23,675 bases of DNA from the IMG/VR virus record IMGVR_UViG_3300044630_007392, positions 1 to 23,675 of that record; one strand, written 5' to 3'. A program made the translations under genes and the position numbers. Every line of letters starts with the position of its first letter. Position 1 is the first letter of the stretch. This DNA comes from a virus. Positions 7,004 to 13,618 of the stretch are shown here, one piece after another. Under the pieces are notes generated by a model. The model did not search any database. It was not told where the DNA came from and worked only from the letters and a program-made list of their open reading frames with translations.

Positions 7004-9529
7004 TTATTCTTCCACTTTAATCGTTTTATCCGATTTATCTGATTTAACAACAATTTGATTGGTTGTTTTATCAAAAGTGATTTTAATTACATCACCATCC
7101 TTTAGATTACCACTTAAAATTTCATCTGCAACTTGGTCTTCAACAAAATGTTGTATTGCCCTAGCTAGAGGTCTAGCACCATAAGCTTCGTCATAACCCT
7201 CTTTAGCCAAAAATTCAATTGCTTGTTTACTAGTTTTTAGTTTATACCCGATTTCGGAAATTCTAGACTCAAGTTTTTCAATTTCCATATAGATAATTTT
7301 ATGTATATCATCTTCTTTAAGTCCATTGAAAACAATCGATTCGTCAATTCGATTTAAAAATTCAGGTTTGAATTTCTTTTTTAAAGCTTTTTCTATAATT
7401 GCTCGTGCTCTATTTTCTTCTTGAGAAATTGAAGCACCGGTATCAAACCCCATAGATTTACCAAATGAATTTAATTCTTTAACTCCAATGTTTGATGTCA
7501 TAATGATAAGTGAATTTTTAAAATTAACTTTTCTACCCAAGCCATCTGTTAATTGACCTTCGTCAAGTAATTGAAGTAGGAGATTGAATACATCGTCATG
7601 TGCTTTTTCGATTTCATCGAATAAAATAACACAGTGCGGTTTTCTTCTAACTTTTTCGGTTAGTTGTCCGCCTTGGTCATAACCAACATATCCCGGTGGC
7701 GGCCCAATTAATCTTGATACCGAGTGTTTTTCCATATATTCACTCATATCAATTCTAACCAACGCTTCTTCATCACCAAATACATGCTCAGCTAAAAGTT
7801 TTGCCAGATATGTTTTACCAACGCCTGTAGGCCCTAAGAATATAAATGAACCAATAGGTTTATTTTTATCTTTAATACCAATTCTGTTTCTTTTGATAGC
7901 TTTTACAACTTTTGAAACAGCAGCATCTTGCCCAATTACTTTACCCATTAATTCTTTATCAAGACTTAATAATCTTTTACTTTCTTGAGTTGATATTTTT
8001 GTTAACGGAATTCCAGTCATCATAGAAACAACTTCTGATATTTGTTCAATACCGACAGTTGTAACTTTTTTTTCTAGTTTATTTGACCAATCTGATAATG
8101 CCATTGATAGTTGGTCTTCTAATTTTTTTTCTTCATCTCTAAGCTTTGCTGCTTCTTCATATTTTTGTTTGTTAACAACTTCTTTTTTCTTTTCAAGAAT
8201 TTGAATTTTTTTAGCTTCTAGTTCTTTGATTAATTGTGGCTTATCAATGCTAACATTTGTAGCAGCTCCAGCTTCATCTAATACATCAATAGCCTTATCA
8301 GGCATTGACCTTTCCATAATGTATCTGTGTGATAATTTTACACACTCATCAATGGCTTCGTCAGTATATTTTACTTTATGATGTTTTTCGTACTTTTCCT
8401 TAATGTTATTTAAAATAACCTTTGTTTCTTCCAATGAAGGTTCTTCAACAAGTACCTGTTGAAATCTTCTAGTTAAGGCACCATCTTTTTCAATATGTTC
8501 ACGGTATTCATCAAGTGTTGTAGCACCAATGATTTGTATTTCTCCGCGTGCTAAAGCTGGTTTAAAAATATTTGACGCATCTAGTGAGCCCGATGCATTA
8601 CCAGCACCAATAATCGTGTGTAATTCATCAATAAATAGTATAATATCAGGACTTGCTTTACATTCTTCAAGAATTGCTTTCATTCTTTCTTCAAATTGTC
8701 CACGATATTTTGTACCAGCGACAATTGAAGCCAAGTCAAGACTATATATCTTTTTATTGGTTATTGTTCTTGGCGCATTATTATCTTTGATAAGTTGCGC
8801 CAATCCTTCAACAATTGAAGTTTTACCAACACCCGGTTCACCGATAAGAACTGGGTTATTTTTTTTTCTTCTGGAGAGAATTTGTGAAATTCTTTTAATT
8901 TCATTTGTACGACCAACGACTGGGTCAATTTCACCCTTTTCAACAGCTTTACTGATGTCTCTGCAAAAGTTGTCTAAAACTGGTGTTTTGCTAGATTCGT
9001 TTTTTTTCTTGTTTTTCTTAAAACGGTCTTGCTCATTTAAGTCATCACCAAATTGGTCTTCTTCAAACCCCATGTTTTTTGTGTCATTTCTAATTTCCAT
9101 TGCTATTTTTTTAAAACTTTTATAATTGACCCCCATATCACCCATAATTTTGCTGGTAGGATTTTTATTTGAAAGAATAGCCAACATTATATGTGTTGTG
9201 TCTATCATGCTATCGTTTAATTTTTCCGATTCACTATCAACATTTTTGAAAACCAATTTTGATTCTTCAGATAGTGGTAATTTTACTCTACTTGTTTGAG
9301 ATATTCTAGGATTTAAATCATTTTTTCTAAGATACTCTCCTATTTTATCGTGTAAATCTGAAGTATCAATTTTTAATTTTTTTAAAATTGTAATACACTC
9401 ATTGTCATTATCATTTAAAATAGATAAAACAATATGTTCAGGTCTTACTTTTATATCGTCGAAAGATTTTGCTTCTTTCATTGCTTCTCGCATTATTACT
9501 TTAACTTTTGGATATATTTCTCGATTCAT
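7004..9529 (-). CDS. clpC: ClpC-like AAA+ protein unfoldase
   Basis: An 841-aa class I Clp/Hsp100 ATPase. Start 9529 is chosen because the upstream in-frame TTG (9547) lies inside the -7 promoter box, and the resulting N terminus matches ClpC length. Domains: Clp_N repeats (about 1-145); AAA-1 with Walker A GEPGVGKT (230-237) and Walker B IILFIDE (296-302); a UVR-like middle segment (KQKYEEAAKLRDEE, about 454-467) typical of ClpC; AAA-2 with Walker A GPTGVGKT (566-573) and VILFDE (634-639). MGF (693-695) sits where ClpC/ClpA carry the ClpP-binding [LIV]-G-[FL] tripeptide, so it may dock on host ClpP. A complete, intact gene, probably captured from a Bacteroidota host. It heads the operon with two metallopeptidases. 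Confidence 0.93.
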   Translation of the reverse strand: MNREIYPKVKVIMREAMKEAKSFDDIKVRPEHIVLSILNDNDNECITILKKLKIDTSDLHDKIGEYLRKNDLNPRISQTSRVKLPLSEESKLVFKNVDSESEKLNDSMIDTTHIMLAILSNKNPTSKIMGDMGVNYKSFKKIAMEIRNDTKNMGFEEDQFGDDLNEQDRFKKNKKKNESSKTPVLDNFCRDISKAVEKGEIDPVVGRTNEIKRISQILSRRKKNNPVLIGEPGVGKTSIVEGLAQLIKDNNAPRTITNKKIYSLDLASIVAGTKYRGQFEERMKAILEECKASPDIILFIDELHTIIGAGNASGSLDASNIFKPALARGEIQIIGATTLDEYREHIEKDGALTRRFQQVLVEEPSLEETKVILNNIKEKYEKHHKVKYTDEAIDECVKLSHRYIMERSMPDKAIDVLDEAGAATNVSIDKPQLIKELEAKKIQILEKKKEVVNKQKYEEAAKLRDEEKKLEDQLSMALSDWSNKLEKKVTTVGIEQISEVVSMMTGIPLTKISTQESKRLLSLDKELMGKVIGQDAAVSKVVKAIKRNRIGIKDKNKPIGSFIFLGPTGVGKTYLAKLLAEHVFGDEEALVRIDMSEYMEKHSVSRLIGPPPGYVGYDQGGQLTEKVRRKPHCVILFDEIEKAHDDVFNLLLQLLDEGQLTDGLGRKVNFKNSLIIMTSNIGVKELNSFGKSMGFDTGASISQEENRARAIIEKALKKKFKPEFLNRIDESIVFNGLKEDDIHKIIYMEIEKLESRISEIGYKLKTSKQAIEFLAKEGYDEAYGARPLARAIQHFVEDQVADEILSGNLKDGDVIKITFDKTTNQIVVKSDKSDKTIKVEE

Positions 9530-9544
9530 TTTGTAACATTTTAG

Positions 9545-9575
9545 CAAATATACATTATATTTTAAAACTAGTCAA
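9545..9575 (-). promoter_or_regulatory. Bacteroidota-type promoter for clpC
   Basis: On the minus strand TTG (9575-9573), a 20-nt spacer and TATATTTG (9552-9545). The clpC ATG lies 15 nt further. It is back to back with the + strand promoter. Confidence 0.8.
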
Positions 9576-9581
9576 CTTGAC
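9571..9581. repeat. GTCAA-C-TTGAC palindrome holding both divergent -33 elements
   Basis: A perfect 5+1+5 inverted repeat. Its TTG on each strand is the -33 element of one of the two divergent promoters, so the transcription units share an axis of symmetry and possibly a common operator. Confidence 0.75.
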
Positions 9582-9607
9582 TATAAAGATAAATATTTGT
9601 ATCTTTG
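9577..9607 (+). promoter_or_regulatory. Bacteroidota-type promoter for the 9623 operon
   Basis: TTG at 9577-9579, a 20-nt spacer, TATCTTTG at 9600-9607. The ATG at 9623 lies 15 nt downstream, the same geometry as the clpC promoter. Confidence 0.8.
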
Positions 9608-9622
9608 TTTAAAATGTAAATA

Positions 9623-9859
9623 ATGAATAAAGCACCTAAATTTGGAAAGGTTGAATTATTGATTAGGGATAATAGTCACAACGACCCATTATTCAAATCA
9701 GAAACAAGAGTAGAGTTTTTAGATTGTGGATTAATGATAACAGGAGACTATATTATCGTAGTAATCGATGAAAAAGATGAGTATAATAACACTTTAACTA
9801 GCACAGGTAAAATTTTTAGCCTAAAAGATATTTCAGCTTATAAAACACACGCCGTTTAA
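9623..9859 (+). CDS. Small hypothetical protein
   Basis: A 78-aa soluble protein, predicted mostly beta (alternating hydrophobic runs such as GLMITGDYIIVVID), with no Cys pairs or signal peptide. It is first in a short rightward unit from the divergent host-like promoter and is followed 11 nt later by the KTSC gene. No family recognised. Sharing a host-type promoter with clpC suggests early expression. Confidence 0.7.
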   Translation: MNKAPKFGKVELLIRDNSHNDPLFKSETRVEFLDCGLMITGDYIIVVIDEKDEYNNTLTSTGKIFSLKDISAYKTHAV

Positions 9860-9870
9860 AATTAAAATTT

Positions 9871-10323
9871 ATGATATTAAAAAGACAAGAAAAAAACAAC
9901 TTAATTAAAGCAATCTATGAATCATCAAATATTGCAGCCTCTACTTATAATTCAGAAACCGAAGATTTAATTTTAATTTTTAAATCTGGTACACAGTATA
10001 GGTATCCTAAAGTATCAAAATCTGATTATATGAGGTTTGAAATTGCTGAAAGTCAGGGTAAAGTTTTCAATTCTCACATAAAAAAGTACACATACGAAAA
10101 ACTGGACAATTTTGAAGTGTCACAATTATTAAATGAGATTGAAAAGCTATCAAATCAAGAAAAAATTGCAGAAATTGAAGTTAAAAGAGCTGAATTACTC
10201 AAAAAATTAACATATACAATTAATATAACAGAAAAAGAGAGAACTGAAGAAACTGATAAAATTTTTATTGACAATTTACAAGAATTAAAGAAATCAATTG
10301 ATATTTTTTTAGCTGAAATGTAA
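9871..10323 (+). CDS. KTSC-domain protein with C-terminal coiled coil
   Basis: A 150-aa protein. Residues about 16-75 fit the KTSC domain: S-x-I-A-A-S-x-Y, then LILIFKSGTQYRYPKV, Y-x-R-F-E-x-A-x-S-Q-G-K-x-F-N-x-H-I and K-Y-x-Y. KTSC is a small domain found alone or fused in bacteria and phages, named after lysyl-tRNA synthetase-associated versions, and its function is not defined. The rest (about 85-150) is a Glu/Lys-rich helix or coiled coil. It lies 11 nt after the upstream gene and is probably co-transcribed. Confidence 0.8.
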   Translation: MILKRQEKNNLIKAIYESSNIAASTYNSETEDLILIFKSGTQYRYPKVSKSDYMRFEIAESQGKVFNSHIKKYTYEKLDNFEVSQLLNEIEKLSNQEKIAEIEVKRAELLKKLTYTINITEKERTEETDKIFIDNLQELKKSIDIFLAEM

Positions 10324-10351
10324 AACCATAAAAGTTTAGAATGATTTTTTG

Positions 10352-10359
10352 ATATTTAT
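10352..10359 (+). promoter_or_regulatory. ATATTTAT motif, 4 nt before the NlpC/P60 start
   Basis: Reads ATATTTAT-GAGT-ATG with the ATG at 10364. The third case of exactly four bases between motif and ATG. Confidence 0.45.
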
Positions 10360-10363
10360 GAGT

Positions 10364-10903
10364 ATGAAAAAGATAATATTATTTGCAATATTAATTTTTA
10401 GTACTTATAGTACTTATTCACAATATAAAATTAAAATTAATTGGAATAAACCAAAGCCAAAACCCGTAGCCTTACCTAAAATTGAAAAAAAACCCGATGT
10501 TTTTGTTGAAAAAACACCAATTGATACAAATACTGACACAAATAAACAGTTAAATAAATTTGTAACTAATTGGTTAGGTGTTAGGTACGTCTTTGGTGGA
10601 GATAGTAAGAGTGGTATTGACTGTTCGGCATTTGTTCGTAGAGTTTATAAATCAGTTTATGATAAGGTTTTACCTAGAACATGTGTATATCAATATAAAA
10701 TCGTTCAAAAAATAACTAAAGATTGTCTAGAAATTGGAGATTTGATATTTTTTAGGGTTAGGGGTGGTTCTGGGTGGCATGTTGGTATTTTTATTGGAGA
10801 TAATAGATTTGTACACGCTTCCGGAAGAGGTAGAAACGTAATGATAAGTAGTTTAGAAGAGGATTTCTATAAAAGAATATATTTAAGTGGGGGTAGATTA
10901 TAA
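10364..10903 (+). CDS. Exported NlpC/P60 cell-wall peptidase
   Basis: A 179-aa protein from the ATG at 10364; an ATG at 10358 is also possible, while the TTG at 10349 is rejected. A signal peptide covers residues 1-20 (MKK, hydrophobic core, STYSQ). A Lys/Pro-rich linker follows to about residue 65, then an NlpC/P60 domain with catalytic Cys87 (GIDCSAF), His139 (WHVGIFIG) and His151 (FVHASG). Such enzymes cut gamma-D-Glu-diamino-acid bonds in peptidoglycan. With a signal peptide it would act in the periplasm, as a lysis aid or a wall-modifying function, rather than as a holin-dependent endolysin. A terminator follows directly. Confidence 0.88.
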   Translation: MKKIILFAILIFSTYSTYSQYKIKINWNKPKPKPVALPKIEKKPDVFVEKTPIDTNTDTNKQLNKFVTNWLGVRYVFGGDSKSGIDCSAFVRRVYKSVYDKVLPRTCVYQYKIVQKITKDCLEIGDLIFFRVRGGSGWHVGIFIGDNRFVHASGRGRNVMISSLEEDFYKRIYLSGGRL

Positions 10904-10906
10904 AAT

Positions 10907-10930
10907 AAGCACTATTTTAGTGCTTTTTTT
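10907..10930 (+). terminator. Intrinsic terminator after the NlpC/P60 gene
   Basis: A perfect 8-bp stem, AAGCACTA / TAGTGCTT, with a TTT loop, then a run of T ending at 10930. Confidence 0.9.
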
Positions 10931-10941
10931 GTTTTTCTCAA

Positions 10942-10949
10942 ATATTTAT
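10942..10949 (+). promoter_or_regulatory. ATATTTAT motif, putative phage promoter element
   Basis: Lies between the terminator at 10907-10930 and the ATG at 10964 (14-nt gap). A gene directly after a strong terminator needs its own promoter, and this is the only conserved signal there. Confidence 0.6.
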
Positions 10950-10963
10950 TAATTAAAAACTAT

Positions 10964-11218
10964 ATGGCATTATTAAATGATATACATAGTATTGTAGTAT
11001 CTGCAGGAAGCGCTAATTTTTCAGCACATAGTTATACCGAAGTGTATGCTGGAGTAGCGGCAACACCAACTATTAACGGTGTTGCGGTTGCAATGGGGGC
11101 TGGGTCATCTATAAAAATTAAGGTGCGTAGTATTAGTCCAACAGCAAATGTTTACCTTTTAGGTGAAAATATTAATTGTGCTTTAGGGTCGCAATATTTG
11201 GGCGGTTACGGCGCATAA
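10964..11218 (+). CDS. Small Gly/Ala/Ser-rich putative virion protein
   Basis: An 84-aa protein without signal peptide, rich in Ala, Gly, Ser and Val, with alternating beta-type hydrophobicity (SIKIKVRSI, NVYLLGENI) and a Gly/Tyr tail. Composition and position, between two ATATTTAT motifs at the start of the virion-type block, suggest a small head-decoration or fibre-type structural protein. No family assigned. Confidence 0.7.
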   Translation: MALLNDIHSIVVSAGSANFSAHSYTEVYAGVAATPTINGVAVAMGAGSSIKIKVRSISPTANVYLLGENINCALGSQYLGGYGA

Positions 11219-11229
11219 ATAACATAAAG

Positions 11230-11237
11230 ATATTTAT
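11230..11237 (+). promoter_or_regulatory. ATATTTAT motif upstream of the virion-module operon
   Basis: GATATTTATTAAT with a 12-nt gap to the ATG at 11250. It is the only promoter-like signal seen before the tight gene block 11250-17807. Confidence 0.6.
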
Positions 11238-11249
11238 TAATAAAAAATT

Positions 11250-12209
11250 ATGAAAGAAAAAATAAATCCAGTTGGTCTCAAAGGTAATCAAATTACTGAG
11301 CGTATGAAACAATTAATGGGTGTTGCACCGATTAATGAAGATAAAAAAACATCAGTTGTTGAGTTAACTAAAAAAGGGCCAGATGGAAGAGTATATGGTA
11401 TCGTAAGAGAAAACCACGAATACTATATTAAAGTAACTACAAAGCAAGAAAATCTTGTTGTTGAAGACTTCCAATATATTGGTGGATTACAAAATAAAAA
11501 ACAAGAAGCGTACCCTTCTTATGCTAAAGCAATAAAGCATTTAAATCTTAAATTTCATAGCCTTAATGAGGCTTATGGTAAGTCAGGTCAAATTAATGTT
11601 TTTTTAAACGATAAATTATTGAAAGAAGACTATGCAGCATTTGAAAGCATGGGTTCCGGATTTAAAGCTGAAGGTAATATGGAAGGCCATATGAGAAGTG
11701 AATGCTGTGGTGCACAAACAATGGAAGGAATGTGTATGGAATGTGGTGGTTCAGCTTATGGTGGTGGAATGAATGAATTTGATAAATCAGCTATGGATAG
11801 CTTCCAAAAGCAATATGGTGGCGAAAAGGGTAAAAGTATTTATTATGCTACAGCAAATAAGCAGGACCGTAATCCAGAAACATTTGAAAAAAATGAAGGC
11901 ATGGGTATGTCATACGAAATGGAAATGAACGATGGGTCATATGTTGACCGTCCAGTTCCAGAAGAAGTAGAATTAACTGATGAAATGGCCGCAGTTGAAG
12001 CTATGATGGAGAAAGAAGAAGAAATGACGGATAAAGAGAAAGAATTTGCAGCTTTAGCACCTCCTCATGATAAAATAACTTATGCCGATAAAATTGCTGG
12101 TGCTACCAAAGGAAAAAATGAAGGTAAACTATCAATTGAAAGGGCTATGAGTATGATGGATGAAATGATTGATGAGTTACAAGAATCTCAAAGTAAAAAA
12201 AAACTCTAA
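11250..12209 (+). CDS. Modular putative head protein, N-terminal part (frame ends after A9)
   Basis: The zero-frame product is 319 aa. Residues about 43-105 form a Tyr/Lys beta-rich domain (YGIVRENHEYYIK, YIGGLQNKKQEAYPSYAKA) ending at LNE-A (105-108). Residues 152-165 hold a zinc-ribbon-like Cys cluster, CC-x8-C-x2-C. Residues about 178-212 form a module FDKSAMDSFQKQYG, then YYATANKQDR. A Met/Glu-rich acidic tail ends ELQES and SKKKL. The stop at 12207 comes just after an A9 run, and the -1 frame continues as TLIESNLEEVKYKLKLGAKS into the next gene. The two are therefore probably one 789-aa protein. First gene of the operon ending at 17807. Confidence 0.75.
   Translation: MKEKINPVGLKGNQITERMKQLMGVAPINEDKKTSVVELTKKGPDGRVYGIVRENHEYYIKVTTKQENLVVEDFQYIGGLQNKKQEAYPSYAKAIKHLNLKFHSLNEAYGKSGQINVFLNDKLLKEDYAAFESMGSGFKAEGNMEGHMRSECCGAQTMEGMCMECGGSAYGGGMNEFDKSAMDSFQKQYGGEKGKSIYYATANKQDRNPETFEKNEGMGMSYEMEMNDGSYVDRPVPEEVELTDEMAAVEAMMEKEEEMTDKEKEFAALAPPHDKITYADKIAGATKGKNEGKLSIERAMSMMDEMIDELQESQSKKKL
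12195..12203 (+). other. A9 slippery run: frameshift joining two halves of a head protein
   Basis: The zero frame reads AGT AAA AAA AAA CTC TAA, which includes the -1 heptamer A-AAA-AAA. A -1 shift, transcriptional slippage, or a missing A (true A10) would give an uninterrupted 789-aa frame. The downstream frame is open back to 12197 and has no ATG near its start, which argues against independent translation. Confidence 0.7.
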
Positions 12210-12241
12210 TTGAGTCTAATTTAGAAGAAGTTAAATACAAG

Positions 12242-13618
12242 TTGAAGCTCGGGGCTAAATCGGCCCCAGCTCCAGCTGAAGAACCTACCGATACGGCTCC
12301 CGCCGAAGAACCTGAAGATGCAACTCAAGATACATCAGGAGGTGATTTAGATTTTAGTACAGATACTGGCGATGATGCAGCTACCGATACCGGAGCTGAA
12401 GATACAAGTTCAAATGATAAACCATTTGATGATGAGCCGTTTGATGCTGGTGTAGAAGCTAGTGAGGAAGATGACCCTAAAAAATTTATTGAACAACTAA
12501 CTGGTAAGTTAGGACAATCTCTTAGAAAATATACTGAAGACAAAGGAGAACCAGACTTTGAATTGGAAAAGTTTGCTGTTAATTCTTTGCTATCTGCAAC
12601 ACATACAGGTGAAATGGATAGTGAAGACCAAAAAGATATTATTAAGAAAGTTAAAAAATCTGGTAAGGGTGACGAAAATGTAGATTCATCTGAAGAAACA
12701 GAAACTACAGATACTGAGGTGACGGATGATGGTGAAGTAACCGACACTGAAACCACAGACACTGAAGTAACTGATGATTCAGAAAATATGTTTGAAACTG
12801 AAGCGTTAGATGAAATGTCACTTAATGATTATATGACTAAAGATTTAATTGACTTGTATGACAATAGTAAAGGTGACGCTAGAGAAATTATATTTAGAAA
12901 AGTTACACTTACAAAACCTTTTCCAGAGAAAGACGAAAAAGATAGAAATTTAAATAGAGAAAAGTTTTTAATTGATTTACAAGATGATGTAGACAAAGAG
13001 CATTTGGATGAGATTATGGGTGAGTTAGAAGAAATGGGAATTTACAATGACCCAAGAGCAAAAGTTGTTAAAATGTTTGAGAATAATTTTATTTTACAAA
13101 CCCCTAAAAAAAACAACATGTTTCAAGAAGGTTCTAATGATATTTTAGATGAGTATGAAATATATGAAGTGGTTGAAGAGGGTAAAAAGAAAAAAAAGAA
13201 AACAAAAAAAGATGCTTGCTACCATAAAGTAAGGGCTAGATATGATGTATGGCCATCGGCTTATGCTTCTGGGGCTTTAGTTAAGTGTAGAAAAGCTGGC
13301 GCTGCTAACTGGGGTAACAGTACAGATGAATCTGTTGAATTAACTGAAGCTGTTGGTAAAGAGGCAATGAAAAAAAAATGTACTGTTATAGCAAAACGTA
13401 AACACAATAAATTTCCTTCAGCTAAAGCGGTAGAAGATATAGTGGCTTGTGTTGCTGGTAAAATATGGGCGGATGAAATTAAAAAATTAAATGAAGCTGA
13501 AGAATTAGAGTCATTAAAAGAAAAATGGTCAGCAAAGTATAAAAAAAGCATAGATTGTAATAACCCAAAGGGATTTAGCCAAAAAGCACATTGTCAAGGA
13601 AAGAAAAAACATGAGTAA
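12242..13618 (+). CDS. Modular acidic/Cys-basic putative head protein (C-terminal part)
   Basis: Given from the first TTG (458 aa), though the frame is open from 12197 and is probably read by frameshift from the gene before. Order: Pro/Ala/Glu linker with GDLDFS (34-39); acidic Thr/Asp repeats (153-179); helical region (190-310); a lysine run (315-320); Cys-basic module A (Cys326 to Cys349, containing WPSAYA and LVKC); LTE-A (367-370); module B with identical Cys spacing (Cys380 to Cys403, FPSAKA); LNE-A (416-419); and a final basic peptide with KSIDCN and KGFSQKAHC (Cys439, Cys451). [L]-x-E-A triplets flank module B exactly, as if to release a 49-residue basic peptide. It overlaps the next gene by 8 nt. 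Role inferred: capsid-internal or scaffold precursor. Confidence 0.75.
   Translation: MKLGAKSAPAPAEEPTDTAPAEEPEDATQDTSGGDLDFSTDTGDDAATDTGAEDTSSNDKPFDDEPFDAGVEASEEDDPKKFIEQLTGKLGQSLRKYTEDKGEPDFELEKFAVNSLLSATHTGEMDSEDQKDIIKKVKKSGKGDENVDSSEETETTDTEVTDDGEVTDTETTDTEVTDDSENMFETEALDEMSLNDYMTKDLIDLYDNSKGDAREIIFRKVTLTKPFPEKDEKDRNLNREKFLIDLQDDVDKEHLDEIMGELEEMGIYNDPRAKVVKMFENNFILQTPKKNNMFQEGSNDILDEYEIYEVVEEGKKKKKKTKKDACYHKVRARYDVWPSAYASGALVKCRKAGAANWGNSTDESVELTEAVGKEAMKKKCTVIAKRKHNKFPSAKAVEDIVACVAGKIWADEIKKLNEAEELESLKEKWSAKYKKSIDCNNPKGFSQKAHCQGKKKHE
12698..12778 (+). repeat. Two copies of an 11-residue acidic repeat, period 16 residues
   Basis: TETTDTEVTDD is encoded twice (12698-12730 and 12746-12778) with many synonymous codon differences. 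The peptide is conserved while the DNA has drifted. Confidence 0.8.
13217..13450 (+). repeat. Duplicated Cys-basic module, C-x10-[WF]-PSA-x-A-x3-[LI]-V-x-C
   Basis: Module A (Cys326-Cys349) and module B (Cys380-Cys403) have the same 23-residue Cys spacing and share the PSA, A, [LI]V and Cys positions. The sequences are otherwise divergent, so the duplication is old. Both are strongly basic before the PSA turn. Confidence 0.75.

Noticed and set aside
9530-9547. TTG start extending ClpC by six residues
   Set aside because: On the minus strand the TTG is part of the TATATTTG promoter box; ATG at 9529 also matches ClpC family length.
12247-12270. GC-rich hairpin (GCT-C-GGGGC / GCCCC-AGC) as stimulator of the A9 frameshift
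   Set aside because: It is striking in this AT-rich DNA but starts 43 nt after the run; -1 frameshift stimulators normally lie 5-9 nt downstream.
12325-12762. Ser/Val-rich minus-strand frame, and similar frames at 13261-13551 and 22650-23018
   Set aside because: Typical antisense shadows of acidic, low-complexity + genes; no start context, and strong coding evidence on the other strand.
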